A stretch of 64,000 bases of DNA from NCBI RefSeq assembly GCF_015624505.1, contig NZ_CP061379.1, positions 6,262,001 to 6,326,000 of the forward strand, written 5' to 3'. The position numbers and the translations under genes were made by a program. Shown one piece after another: positions 1 through 8,486 of the stretch (position 1 is the first letter of the stretch; each line of letters opens with the position of its first letter). The notes beneath the pieces were generated by a model. It was not told the DNA's origin, did no database searches, and saw nothing but the letters and a program-made list of their open reading frames with translations. Origin of the DNA: Bradyrhizobium commune (GTDB lineage Bacteria > Pseudomonadota > Alphaproteobacteria > Rhizobiales > Xanthobacteraceae).

Positions 1-1
1 C

Positions 2-229
2 GCCAGCTGCTTTGTTGCGTTCCTGACCTCGTTCGACAACGTTCCGGTGTCGCTGTTCCTGGCCGACGCGCGCACTGAAGTCTTGCCGATCAAGCTCTGG
101 GCGATCCTCGAAGGCAGCCTCGACGTCCGCGTTGCCGCCGTCTCCGGCGTGATCGTGCTGGTGACGCTGGCCGGCCTCGTCTGCGCGGAAATCTTCGGCG
201 GCGTCAGCCGCCAGATCGGAAGCCGCTGA
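2..229 (+). CDS. ABC transporter permease, C-terminal end (partial)
   Basis: The window opens inside this gene, so only the last 75 residues are seen. The fragment contains the stretch FLTSFDNVPVSLFLAD, typical of the end of PotC-like (spermidine/putrescine class) inner-membrane permeases, followed by one hydrophobic helix (about VAAVSGVIVLVTLAGLV) and a short charged tail. The stop codon is 2 nt before the next start, so it probably closes an ABC importer operon that also includes the downstream deacetylase-family hydrolase. The substrate cannot be read from this piece; polyamine-type permease is family inference. Confidence 0.7.
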   Translation, partial: ASCFVAFLTSFDNVPVSLFLADARTEVLPIKLWAILEGSLDVRVAAVSGVIVLVTLAGLVCAEIFGGVSRQIGSR

Positions 230-231
230 CC

Positions 232-1131
232 ATGCCGATCGAACGCGACCTTCGCGGATATGGAAGGGCACGCCCGGACATCATCTGGCCCAACGGGGCG
301 CGCGTCGCGGTGTCGCTGGTGGTGAATTTCGAGGAGGGTGCCGAGCTCGCCGTCGAGCAGGGCGACGCGGAGACGGAGCGCTATGGCGAAGTCGCCGCGA
401 CGCTTGCGCCGGGTGTGCGCGATCTCGCGCAGGAGCAGGTGTTCGACTACGGCTTACGCGCGGGCCTGTGGCGTTTCCTCGACGCTTTCACTGACGCCAG
501 GGTTCGCTCGACCTTCATGATGTGCGGCCGCGCGGTCGAGCGCGTACCGGACCTTGCTCGCACCGTAGTCGAAGCCGGGCATGAGCCCGCGGTGCATGGC
601 TGGCGTTGGCTATCGCACGCGCTCTATGACGATCGTCAAACCGAGCGCCGCGACATTGAGAAGACCCGCGAAATCATTGCCCGTGCGACCGGCGTCACAC
701 CGGTCGGCTTCATGTCACGCGGCAGCCAGAGCGCCTGGACGCGCGACCTCCTGACCGAGCTCGGCTTCGGCTACGATAGCAACGCGCTCGATGACGACCT
801 GCCCTATTGGAGCCGATCGCCGCAGGGATCGATGCTGATCCTGCCTTATGGCTTCGACACCAACGACATGAAGTTTTTCCATCCGAACGGCTTTGTGCAG
901 CCGGAGGATTTTTCGGGCTATGTCAGCGCGGCGCTCGCGACGCTGGTCGAGGAGGCCGAGCGCGGCCGTTCATCGATGCTGTCGATCGGCTTTCACCTGC
1001 GCATTTGCGGCCGACCCGCGCGGTTCCGCGCCGTGCGGGCCATTCTCGCCGAGCTAGCGCGGCTCGAAGGCCGTGTCTGGGTCGCGACGCGCGCCGACAT
1101 CGCGGCGCATTTTCGCGCGGTCGCGCGCTAG
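232..1131 (+). CDS. Polysaccharide deacetylase family hydrolase (PuuE/allantoinase-like)
   Basis: This 299-residue protein resembles the NodB-fold carbohydrate esterase superfamily, in the subgroup with PuuE and other amide hydrolases rather than chitin deacetylases. Support: the N-terminal block [20 protein letters not shown], the early acidic pair in VVNFEEGAE, the motif [12 protein letters not shown] that carries the metal-site histidine, and the late [17 protein letters not shown] block with a second conserved histidine. It starts 2 nt after an ABC permease gene and is probably cotranscribed with it, suggesting that it acts on the imported compound. The exact substrate is unknown. Its stop overlaps the convergent chemotaxis gene by 4 nt. 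Confidence 0.8.
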   Translation: MPIERDLRGYGRARPDIIWPNGARVAVSLVVNFEEGAELAVEQGDAETERYGEVAATLAPGVRDLAQEQVFDYGLRAGLWRFLDAFTDARVRSTFMMCGRAVERVPDLARTVVEAGHEPAVHGWRWLSHALYDDRQTERRDIEKTREIIARATGVTPVGFMSRGSQSAWTRDLLTELGFGYDSNALDDDLPYWSRSPQGSMLILPYGFDTNDMKFFHPNGFVQPEDFSGYVSAALATLVEEAERGRSSMLSIGFHLRICGRPARFRAVRAILAELARLEGRVWVATRADIAAHFRAVAR

Positions 1132-2822
1132 GCCGCCCGCACGCCGGCAACGAAGGCGCTGACCTCGTTCTCCAGCGATTGCAGTTTCTGGGTCAGCCGG
1201 CCGCTCGACTGCAGCACGAGGCCAGCGGCCTGGCCGGTCTCGGCGGTCGCATCGGTGACGCCGGAGATGTTTTGCGAGACCTGGTCGGTGCCGGAGGCCG
1301 CTTCCTGCACGCTGTGGGCGATCGCCTGCGTCGCGGCGCCCTGCTCCTCAACCGCGGCGGCGATCGAGGAGGAGATCTCGTTGACCTCCATGATGGTGGC
1401 GCGGATGCTCTCGATGTTGCCGACGACCTGGTTGGTCTCGGCCTGGATCGCGGTGATCTGCGCACCGATCTCGTCGGTCGCCTTCGCGGTCTGGCTCGCC
1501 AGCGACTTCACTTCGCTCGCGACCACCGCAAAGCCCTTGCCGGCTTCGCCCGCGCGCGCCGCCTCGATGGTGGCGTTGAGCGCGAGCAGGTTGGTCTGCG
1601 AGGCGATCTGGTTGATGAGGTCGATGACCTCGCCGATCTTGTGGGCGGCTGCGGCCAATCCCTGCACGGTATCATTGGTGCGCTGGCCGTCGGCAGCGGC
1701 CTTGTCGGCCACCATTGCGGCCTGCGCGACGCGCTGGCTGATCTCGGTGATGGACGACGAGAGCTGGCCGGCGGCGGAGGCCACCGTCTGCACGTTGCTG
1801 GAAGCCTGCTGGCAGGCGGTCGCGACGAAGCTCGCGCGGTCGGTCGCCTTGTTCGCGGTCTCCGACATGCCCTGGGCCGCGTGCTGCATCTCGCGCGCCT
1901 CGTTGAAGACGTCGCGGACCACGGCCTGGACGCTCGCCTCGAACTTGCCGGCGAGATCGGTCATGGTCTTGCGCTTCTCGTCGTCGGCCCGCTGCTTGGC
2001 TTCCTGCTGCTCGGCATGCATCTGGCGCACCGCCGACGCATTGTCCTTGAACACGGCGAGCGCCTTGGCGAGCCCGCCGACCTCGTCGTGCCGGTTCGTG
2101 TAGGGCACCTCGAACGCGCTGTCGCCGGCGGCGAGGCGCTCGGTGAGTGCCGTGATCTTGGCAAGCGGCCTGGTGACGCTGCGGCCGATCATGAAGGAGC
2201 AGCCGAGCACGAGCACAAACACCGCGAGGCACACCAGCGCGAAGGTCATCGCATCCTGGCGGAACACGGCATCGACGTCGTCGAGATAGATGCCGGTGCC
2301 GACAATCCAACCCCAGGGCGCAAAGCCCTTCACATAGGAGATCTTGGCCACCGGCTGCTCGAAGCCGGGCTTCGGCCAGAGGTAGCTGTAGAAGCCGGCG
2401 CCCTGTTTCTTGACGACGTCGACGAAGCCCGAGAACAGGCGGTTGCCGGTCGGGTCCTTCATCTCGGAGAGATCCTTGCCGTCAAGCTCGGGCTTGATCG
2501 GATGCATGATCATCTTCGCGGCCATGTCGTTGAGCCAGAAATACTCGACCTTGTCGTAGCGCAGGCTCTTGATCTCCGCGATCGCACCGGCCTGCGCCTG
2601 CTCGCGCGTGAGCTTTCCGTCGCTCTCCATCTGTTGTTGGTGCGTCAAAATGCCGTAGACGACGTCGACCATCTGCTGCGTCTTGGCCTGGCGGTCGGAG
2701 ATCATCTGGGCACGCAGGGTCGAGAGCGCGATCGGGGCCAGGGCGATCATGCCGAGGAGGCCGATGCCAACGATCAGGACCAGCTTGAAACTGATGCGGG
2801 AAAAAATCATCGGTGCTCGCAT
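1128..2822 (-). CDS. Methyl-accepting chemotaxis protein with Cache sensor
   Basis: This 564-residue inner-membrane receptor has the standard order: a first transmembrane helix (about residues 10-30), a periplasmic single-Cache domain (about 35-185, including [15 protein letters not shown] and the closing [19 protein letters not shown]), a second helix (about 190-212, [20 protein letters not shown]), a HAMP linker, and a long coiled-coil signalling domain. The hairpin tip reads [18 protein letters not shown], diagnostic for CheA/CheW-coupled receptors. It is monocistronic, convergent with the upstream hydrolase (4-nt tail overlap). Cache domains of this type often sense small organic acids, but the ligand cannot be predicted here. 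Confidence 0.93.
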   Translation of the reverse strand: MRAPMIFSRISFKLVLIVGIGLLGMIALAPIALSTLRAQMISDRQAKTQQMVDVVYGILTHQQQMESDGKLTREQAQAGAIAEIKSLRYDKVEYFWLNDMAAKMIMHPIKPELDGKDLSEMKDPTGNRLFSGFVDVVKKQGAGFYSYLWPKPGFEQPVAKISYVKGFAPWGWIVGTGIYLDDVDAVFRQDAMTFALVCLAVFVLVLGCSFMIGRSVTRPLAKITALTERLAAGDSAFEVPYTNRHDEVGGLAKALAVFKDNASAVRQMHAEQQEAKQRADDEKRKTMTDLAGKFEASVQAVVRDVFNEAREMQHAAQGMSETANKATDRASFVATACQQASSNVQTVASAAGQLSSSITEISQRVAQAAMVADKAAADGQRTNDTVQGLAAAAHKIGEVIDLINQIASQTNLLALNATIEAARAGEAGKGFAVVASEVKSLASQTAKATDEIGAQITAIQAETNQVVGNIESIRATIMEVNEISSSIAAAVEEQGAATQAIAHSVQEAASGTDQVSQNISGVTDATAETGQAAGLVLQSSGRLTQKLQSLENEVSAFVAGVRAA

Positions 2823-2913
2823 GAATAAGCAATACAGATATGCGAGTTTATCCCGAACGCCTTAGCAAAGCCTTAAGCATTCGGGTTCGCAGCTTTCTTT
2901 GGAGGTGCGCGAG

Positions 2914-3051
2914 ATGACGCGCGATCTCGACATGCTGAAGATCGACGTGGACGTGATCGACACGATGATCCGGCTGCGCGGTGCGAACGGCACTCCACCG
3001 GCCCACGCCGATGAGGCGGCCGAAAAGCCGGCCGAACCGGAGGCCGAGTGA
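2914..3051 (+). CDS. Small hypothetical protein (45 aa)
   Basis: A 45-codon frame starts with ATG 8 nt after a strong ribosome site (GGAGGT at 2901-2906). It encodes MTRDLDMLKIDVDVIDT followed by an Ala/Pro/Glu-rich acidic tail ending PAEPEAE. It lies alone in the gap between the chemotaxis gene and the convergent GTPase gene. No domain is recognised; the heptad-like start could be a short amphipathic helix. It is called a gene because of the good ribosome site and because it fits the gap exactly. Confidence 0.5.
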   Translation: MTRDLDMLKIDVDVIDTMIRLRGANGTPPAHADEAAEKPAEPEAE

Positions 3052-3083
3052 TCTGGTCGCGTTCCGGGGAAGCTGCATCGGGG

Positions 3084-4022
3084 CTAGCAGCCTTTCCCAT
3101 CCGCAACGCACGCCTCCATGATCCCGTCGAGCTCGGCCTTCGAGAGCACGCCGAGCTCGGCAATGAAGACGATCCGGGCACGCGGCACGCCTTCAGTCGG
3201 TGGTTCGCCCGGCGCCAGCGTCGCGCGGCCGCCGGCGAACTGAAATACCATCTGGCGGCCGGGCTGCTCGATGGTCTCGAACAGGCCTTTCGCGCGCGCC
3301 AGCTTCGGCGCCAGCCTGCCGATGGCCTGCTGCAAGCGCGGCAGCGAGAGCGGCTGGTCGGAGGTCCAGCTCAGGGTCTCGAAGCGCTCTTCGGCCGGAC
3401 GTTTCGGTCCTGGCTCGCGCGGCGCGGGCGCGCGATCAACATTCGCGGGGAACAGCAGCGCGGACGGAATTGCGCCGTGTTGCGCATCGACCACCAATGC
3501 AGGAACGCGCTGCGCGCGGATGGCCTCGCGCATCCGCACCCCCGCGCCTTCGTCGGCCAGATCCAGCTTGCTCAGCGCGACGATATCGGCGACACGCAGC
3601 TGCGAGCGCTGGAGCGCGTCGTCCAGGGCGGCCGGCGGCGTCGCGGCATCCATCACGCAAAGCACGGTTTCCAGCAGTGCCTCGCGCAGGATCACCGGAT
3701 CCATCAGATTGCGCACGATGTCGGCGGGATCGGCGACGCCGCTGGTTTCGATGACGATGTATTCCGGCTTCGGATCGCGCCGCAGCAAGCTCGAGAGCGT
3801 GCGCAGCAGGTCGCCTTCGAGCGAGCAGCATATGCAGCCATTGGCGAGACTGACCACGCCGTCGCTCGCGCCCGCGATCAACTCCGCATCGATGTTGATC
3901 GCGCCGAAATCGTTGACGACGGCGGCAATGCGCCGCCCGTCGGCGTTGGCCAGCAGATGGTTGACGACCGTGGTCTTGCCCGCCCCCAAAAAGCCCGTCA
4001 CCAGGAGAATGGGGACCGGCAT
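3084..4022 (-). CDS. COG0523 (CobW/Zur-regulon type) GTPase, putative metallochaperone
   Basis: A 312-residue G3E-family P-loop GTPase. It shows Walker A GFLGAGKTT near residue 10, the metal-binding signature GCICC (CXCC) near residue 62, EYIVIETSGVADP as the switch/Walker B region, and an SKLD guanine-specificity motif. The C-terminal CobW_C part is present but short. COG0523 proteins insert or deliver zinc, cobalt or iron to client enzymes. Its start lies 3 nt after the stop of the metal-dependent N-acyl-D-amino-acid deacylase, so the two are translated together and that enzyme is the likely client (inference). No Zur-like operator was noticed upstream of the operon. Confidence 0.88.
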   Translation of the reverse strand: MPVPILLVTGFLGAGKTTVVNHLLANADGRRIAAVVNDFGAINIDAELIAGASDGVVSLANGCICCSLEGDLLRTLSSLLRRDPKPEYIVIETSGVADPADIVRNLMDPVILREALLETVLCVMDAATPPAALDDALQRSQLRVADIVALSKLDLADEGAGVRMREAIRAQRVPALVVDAQHGAIPSALLFPANVDRAPAPREPGPKRPAEERFETLSWTSDQPLSLPRLQQAIGRLAPKLARAKGLFETIEQPGRQMVFQFAGGRATLAPGEPPTEGVPRARIVFIAELGVLSKAELDGIMEACVADGKGC

Positions 4023-4025
4023 GGG

Positions 4026-5516
4026 TCAGCTCCCGACGACCGGACGGCGGACGGGACAGCCGGGCCGCGCTGCGACGTCGAGCACGCCGTCGGTAATCAG
4101 CATCTGGCCGCTGACCACGAGATGCCGCACGCCTTCCGACGGACGGTTCATCGCGGTGAACGTCGCGCAGTCGCTGAGCTTCTCGTAGTCGAACACGACG
4201 ATGTCGGCATCGGCGTCCTTCGCAAGCCTGCCCTTGGCGCGCATCGCGGGCGTGCTCTGCGACAGAATCTCGGCCGGGATCAGCGCGCATTTGCGCACGC
4301 CTTCGAGCAGCGACACGGCTTTGCGCTCGCGCACCCATTCGCGGATGAACTTTGTGAAGCACCCGGCCGAGCGCGGATGCGATGTGGCGTCGTCCGGCAA
4401 CGGCCAGGCGTCGCCGGTGTAGGTCTTGCCGTCCGACGTCGTCCACGGCATCGCGTCGGAGGCGATCGCGCCGCCGGGATAGAGCACGGACAGATCGAGG
4501 AGGTCGCGATGATGCGCGTTGTGCTCGGTGTCGAGGATGTGCCACAGCACCAGCGAGGACGGCTCCTCGGCCTGAGCCTTCAGCAGCTCCTCGCGGTCGT
4601 GGAAGCGATAGCCGTCGGTCACCCGCTGCACGGAATCGTAGCCGGTGCCGTTGCGTTCGACGAATTGGGGATCGCTGAAGAAGGCGGCGGCCAGCACGGT
4701 CGAGCCGGTGCCGTAAGGGTAAGCCTCGACCGTGATCGGCAGGCCCTGCGCCTGCGCCTTCTCGACCAGCACGCGGCAGCGTTCGATGTCGGTCTTGCTC
4801 GACGAATTGAAGTGACAGATGTGCATGTGCGCGCCTGTCGCACCGGCATAACCGATCAGGCGGATATAGGCCTCCGCCGCGCTCTCGGGATCGATGCGCG
4901 ACATGTAGGCAACGTGGGTGAAGGTCGGCACGTTCTGCTTCGCGGCGAGCTGGCAGACCGCGGTCAGCTCCTGCACGCCGGCGCCCGGCGCATAGGCGTT
5001 CAGGATGCCGATGCCGATGCCGCCTTCGTTCAGGCCGCGCGCGAGGCGCTCGAGGATGCCGGCGACCTCCGCATCGCTCGCGACGTTGTCAATCCAGCGG
5101 CGGTCGCGCATGGCGTTGCCGAACGCTTCCAGCGAGCTCTCCGCATTCGAGCCCGTCATCGCGCCGATGCGCGCAAAGGCCCAGTTGGTGGCCGCACCGT
5201 AGTTCAGCACGCGGCCTTTCCGCGCCTGGCGCTCATACCAGGAGGCGACCGGCAGCACGCCGGCCTCGAGATCGAGCGTCGTCGTGACGCCGTCGAACGC
5301 CTGCATGCGGTCGGCGGGGATCGACTGGCCGTGCGCGTGCAGGTCGATGAAGCCGGGCGCGACCACGAGCCCGGCCGCATCGATCACCCGCTCGGCGCCG
5401 CCGAGCGAGGAGCCGACGGCGGCGATCTTGCCGTCCACCACCGCCACGTCGCCGATGGCGTCCATCCCGCTTGCGGGGTCCACCACACGCCCGCCAGAGA
5501 TCACCAAACCGCTCAT
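4026..5516 (-). CDS. N-acyl-D-amino-acid deacylase (D-aminoacylase), amidohydrolase family 3
   Basis: A 496-residue metal-dependent amidohydrolase. It begins with the small beta-sandwich element MSGLVISGGRVVDPASGMD, then the first metal ligands in APGFIDLHAHGQ, the HMHICHFNSSSKTD barrel strand, and a late conserved AIASDAMPWT. The end (ADADIVVFDYEKL) rebuilds the sandwich domain. The start is set at 5516 because the frame there follows a CGGAG ribosome site 7 nt upstream and begins exactly at the family N terminus; the frame stays open to 5735 but that extension is not family-like. Such enzymes release D-amino acids from N-acyl forms, with zinc in the active site. The COG0523 GTPase gene follows after 3 nt. 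Confidence 0.85.
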   Translation of the reverse strand: MSGLVISGGRVVDPASGMDAIGDVAVVDGKIAAVGSSLGGAERVIDAAGLVVAPGFIDLHAHGQSIPADRMQAFDGVTTTLDLEAGVLPVASWYERQARKGRVLNYGAATNWAFARIGAMTGSNAESSLEAFGNAMRDRRWIDNVASDAEVAGILERLARGLNEGGIGIGILNAYAPGAGVQELTAVCQLAAKQNVPTFTHVAYMSRIDPESAAEAYIRLIGYAGATGAHMHICHFNSSSKTDIERCRVLVEKAQAQGLPITVEAYPYGTGSTVLAAAFFSDPQFVERNGTGYDSVQRVTDGYRFHDREELLKAQAEEPSSLVLWHILDTEHNAHHRDLLDLSVLYPGGAIASDAMPWTTSDGKTYTGDAWPLPDDATSHPRSAGCFTKFIREWVRERKAVSLLEGVRKCALIPAEILSQSTPAMRAKGRLAKDADADIVVFDYEKLSDCATFTAMNRPSEGVRHLVVSGQMLITDGVLDVAARPGCPVRRPVVGS

Positions 5517-5744
5517 ATCGTCACTCCGAAAGCTGATCCAAAACCTCCGAAGGCCCGGCAGCAGCTCCGGAGGCAAATCGGGGCGCATAGAGACAGATTT
5601 TTGCATCAACGACCACCACCGCTGAAGCCGACGCAGCATGCATATTGCTGGGCAGCGATTGTGGGAGCGGATGCGGGATGCAGTCTCGGGTTGCATCCCG
5701 GCAAATGCCAAGCTATTGGATGCGCGCGATTTCATTTTTGGAGG

Positions 5745-5822
5745 CGACCATGTCTACGACTGCACGCTTCCCGGGTTCGACGCGCGATATTTGACGCGCG
5801 TCCCGGGATCGAATCCCGGGTG
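5745..5822 (+). promoter_or_regulatory. Structured leader with 14-codon minigene upstream of the PcfJ-like gene
   Basis: A good ribosome site (TGGAGGCGACC) precedes an ATG at 5750 that opens a 14-codon frame ending at 5794. It is followed and overlapped by perfect stems: ACGCGCG/CGCGCGT around ATATTTGA (about 5780-5801) and CCCGGGAT-CGA-ATCCCGGG (about 5802-5821). The layout looks like a leader peptide with competing hairpins, placed about 70 nt before the next gene. No U-tract follows. The regulatory reading is inference; the hairpins and minigene are seen directly. Confidence 0.35.
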
Positions 5823-5891
5823 ACATCACCAATCCCGATATCAAATCGAGTCTGCCGCGGCCTGTTGGCGCGCGATCGCGAATCTATTGTC

Positions 5892-7022
5892 ATGACATCC
5901 AATCTCCCAACGGCCCCTTGCCAAGTGGCCGGACGTTTCGGCCTGCTCGAACGCAGGCTTCGGCGATATCATCCGCGTTTCCAGCGCGCCGTGCGCGCCC
6001 TGGCCGCGCGGCACCCGCGCTTGGCCGACCTCGCCGCGAGCTTTCCCGCGCTTCTCTTTGCGCTGGCTGTTCCACGGGCACGGCTCGATCCCGCACGCGC
6101 CATCGCGTGCGTGATCGATGGCGCCGCCCTCGCCGAAGTCGCCGCACTTGCCGACCTGCCTGTGTGGCTGCGCAAGCTGCCGCCCGAAGCGTTTGTGCGC
6201 CCGATCCCGCGATTGCCGGACGGTGAACTGTTTCGCCGACAAATCGCGAACCACCTGCCGCGCTCTCCCGAGCTGGCGCCAACCTGGCTTCAGCTCGTGG
6301 CTGACGCCGCCGAGCTCGCGCATGAACCGATGGCGGCATGGGTCGCGCGCGAGTTCCTCCGCGAGCCGCGACCTGTGGCGACTGCACGGTTGCGGCTGAT
6401 CTGTCTGTGGGCGTGGTTCTCCTCTCAGCCCGCAACATTGGGGCACGATCTGATCGATAGGCCGTGGACGCCGGACCTGCGCATCGATGCCGCGCGTTCG
6501 GCCACAAATGATTGGCGAACGGTCGTTGCCCTGCATGCGAATCTCGGCCGCCTGCCGATCGTCGACATGTGGCTGCGGCCCGGCCGGATGGCGGGCTACG
6601 AATTCATGCCGCTGGATTCGATCGCCGCGATCGCCGCAGAGGCAAAAGCGATGCGAAATTGTCTCAGATCCTATGGCTACAATCTGGCACACAATCGGTC
6701 GCGGCTCTGGAGCATGCAGAGGGACGGCGAGCGGGTCGCGACGCTGAAGATTGCCTGCCGTGCTCGCGATCCGCTGCCAAACATTGTCGAGCTCAAAGGG
6801 GCCGGCAATGTCGAGGTTTCGCGCGAAGTGTGGTGGGCGGCACGCCAATGGCTGCACCGGCACGATCTGTCGCAGATCGACATGAGGCAATATGATTGGG
6901 CTACCGCGCCGCTGGATCGCACAAGCTGGCTGTCGTTGTGGCGACCCTACTGGCTTGCCAAGCGCAGTATTCCGGACTGGCTGCCGATAGCACCGTCGCG
7001 CGAGGCGCTCGAAGCGCTGTGA
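5892..7022 (+). CDS. PcfJ-like protein of unknown function
   Basis: A 376-residue protein with a basic, Arg- and Trp-rich N-terminal helical region (FGLLERRLRRYHPRF; many LA..F and RL repeats). Around residues 235-335 is a block that resembles the PcfJ family: a MPLDSIAAIAAEAKAMRNC segment with an invariant-looking Cys, a Tyr about four residues later, a W-S-M-Q strand, LPNIVELKGAGN, and a closing WWAARQWL helix. PcfJ-like proteins occur on plasmids and mobile elements and have no assigned biochemistry. The start at 5892 has no strong ribosome site and an internal start is possible. Isolated gene; the PcfJ assignment is by pattern, not alignment. Confidence 0.6.
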   Translation: MTSNLPTAPCQVAGRFGLLERRLRRYHPRFQRAVRALAARHPRLADLAASFPALLFALAVPRARLDPARAIACVIDGAALAEVAALADLPVWLRKLPPEAFVRPIPRLPDGELFRRQIANHLPRSPELAPTWLQLVADAAELAHEPMAAWVAREFLREPRPVATARLRLICLWAWFSSQPATLGHDLIDRPWTPDLRIDAARSATNDWRTVVALHANLGRLPIVDMWLRPGRMAGYEFMPLDSIAAIAAEAKAMRNCLRSYGYNLAHNRSRLWSMQRDGERVATLKIACRARDPLPNIVELKGAGNVEVSREVWWAARQWLHRHDLSQIDMRQYDWATAPLDRTSWLSLWRPYWLAKRSIPDWLPIAPSREALEAL

Positions 7023-7737
7023 GTTGAAATGGTGTCCACCGAAGTCCATCGCAGTCCGATCGGCGTGCGCTCGCATCCTCGCGGCAGGTTTTGCCCGAGC
7101 TGTGCGTTTCGCTTCACCCTCCCGCAAGAAAGGGCGCAGGGAAGACCGGGCGCCGGCTGGCACCCACAAAACCCCCATGCGAAAATGATGCACACGCAAT
7201 GCACAGGGGAGACACAGGGCAGCCGAGACCAGGCCTTCCCTGCGCGATGGTCTGACGGCCTATGCCGCGCTCTCCCCGGAGACGAGTTCCTTCTTGTCTC
7301 CGTCACCTCCACGAAATTCACGCCCAGCGCGCCGGTTGACGCGATGACGCCTTCGCGAAGGCTTGACCGTAGCAACGACGGCCAGGACCACACGGTTTCG
7401 CCGTACGCGGGCGACCCTGCTTCGCCAAGAGGCTTCGCAAGGTTTGGGCGCCGTCCGTCGATCGCGGTTCGTAACATGCTCACGAGGTTCATCTCGCCCT
7501 GCATGCTACGGCCCGTCTTTAACGCCGCCCGCGTCCACCGCAACCCAGCCCGCGTCCGTGACGACGTACGACCGCCCCTTTTGGGAGCCGGGATGGGCGA
7601 CACATACGACAAATCCGAATTTCGGTAAAGTGGAATATTTTTGCGAGGAGGGATTGACACTGAATTCGATCTGTTTCGCCCGCTCCGGCACGTCCGGGCT
7701 CGCCGATGGTATCTCATCGGGATACGAAGGTCTTGAA
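7023..7737. other. Gene-free 0.7 kb stretch with frame-rich, repeat-like sequence
   Basis: No convincing gene is visible. Both strands are open for 120-270 codons, but the peptides are Arg/Pro/Ser-rich, match no family, and have no ribosome site (for example the + frame 7029-7628). The block from about 7090 to 7600 reads like a diverged dispersed element of the kind found repeatedly in rhizobial genomes (impression from memory). It may instead be an RNA-coding or relic region. A TTGACA hexamer at about 7654 has no matching -10 box. The higBA control region begins at 7738. Confidence 0.35.
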
Positions 7738-7762
7738 ATACGTATCCCGACAGGATACGTAT
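7738..7762 (+). promoter_or_regulatory. Perfect palindrome before higB (candidate HigA operator)
   Basis: Ten-base arms ATACGTATCC (7738-7747) and GGATACGTAT (7753-7762) are perfectly complementary around CGACA. The right arm ends 4 nt before the higB start and its GGA core is the only ribosome-site candidate. HigA-type antitoxins bind palindromes in their own promoter. A bound dimer here would cover the translation-start region, and in RNA the same sequence can fold into a stem hiding the ribosome site. Confidence 0.7.
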
Positions 7763-7766
7763 AGTC

Positions 7767-8051
7767 ATGATCAGGAGCTTCAGGGGGAAGTTCGCCGAGC
7801 CGATCCTTCAGGACCGGACGGTCCCGAAGGGCTTTCCAGCGGATCTCGCAAAGGTCGCGCGCCGAAAGCTCATCATGGTGGACGCAGCCGACTTTCTTGA
7901 TGCCCTGAGATCGCCTCCCGGCAACCGCCTCGAAGCTCTGAAGGGCGATTTGGCGGCCAAGCACTCGATCCGCATCAACGATCAATGGAGGATCGTGTTC
8001 AGATGGACTGAAACGGGTCCCGAAGACGTCGAGATCGTGGACTATCACTAG
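7767..8051 (+). CDS. higB: HigB-like toxin of a type II toxin-antitoxin pair
   Basis: A 94-residue RelE-superfamily protein of the HigB branch. Recognisable parts are the N-terminal FRGKFAEPIL block, LEALKGDLAAKHSIRIN, and the terminal RINDQWRIVFRW strand with the conserved Arg and Trp, ending VEIVDYH. HigB toxins cleave mRNA on the ribosome. Gene order is toxin first, antitoxin 40 nt later, the usual HigBA order. The ATG at 7767 directly follows the palindrome at 7738-7762, giving tight autoregulation. Length is normal for the family and nothing appears truncated. Confidence 0.93.
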   Translation: MIRSFRGKFAEPILQDRTVPKGFPADLAKVARRKLIMVDAADFLDALRSPPGNRLEALKGDLAAKHSIRINDQWRIVFRWTETGPEDVEIVDYH

Positions 8052-8091
8052 TCGGACCGGCCGCCTGTGGCCAACCAAAAGGAGTTCGCAG

Positions 8092-8388
8092 ATGGCAAAA
8101 AAGCTGCCGCCGATTCATCCCGGCGAAATCCTGCGTGAAGAATTTCTCGTTCCGCTCAAGCTGACGCCCTACGCGGTCGCGGCCGCTTTGAATGTGCCGC
8201 GCACCCGGATCGAGCGCATTGCGCGCGAAGAGAAGCCCGTCACGGCGGACACCGCGCTACGGCTCGGCAAATTTTTCAAGACCGGCGCTGCATTCTGGAT
8301 GAACATTCAGACGCGCTACGACCTCGAAACGGCAGAGGACGTGCTCGCACCACAGATCAAGAAGATCGCGTCTTACGAGGCGGTCTGA
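8092..8388 (+). CDS. higA: HigA-like antitoxin (XRE-family HTH)
   Basis: A 98-residue protein opening with PIHPGEILREEFL, the signature of the HigA/VapI addiction-module antidote family, followed by a helix-turn-helix (YAVAAALNVPRTRIERIA) and the closing TGAAFWMNIQTRYDL block. It binds and neutralises HigB and represses the operon. A ribosome site (AAAGGAG) lies 8 nt upstream of the ATG. Cotranscribed with higB after a 40-nt gap; the probable operator is the palindrome in front of higB. Confidence 0.94.
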   Translation: MAKKLPPIHPGEILREEFLVPLKLTPYAVAAALNVPRTRIERIAREEKPVTADTALRLGKFFKTGAAFWMNIQTRYDLETAEDVLAPQIKKIASYEAV

Positions 8389-8486
8389 GAGCGATGCGAT
8401 CGCGAGAATCGTACGTCTTGAAAATGCGCGAGGCAAATTCGGAACCCGAGAGGTCGTTGCCGCAAATCTGGAACGGCCGGGCCGGA

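Noticed and set aside
807..2828. A 673-codon open frame on the + strand opposite the chemotaxis receptor gene
   Set aside because: It is His/Arg/Asp-rich and lies entirely in the antisense frame of a clear chemotaxis protein; no domain or ribosome site.
5802..5821. GGATCGAATCC palindrome looked like a tRNA T arm
   Set aside because: No acceptor, D or anticodon arm can be built around it; it fits better as a plain hairpin.
3048..5891. Long + strand open frame leading into the PcfJ-like gene
   Set aside because: It is antisense to the GTPase and deacylase genes; only the part from ATG 5892 on is protein-like.
7029..7628. A 199-codon open frame in the gap before higB
   Set aside because: Arg/Pro-rich translation, no ribosome site, no family; similarly long frames are open on the other strand.
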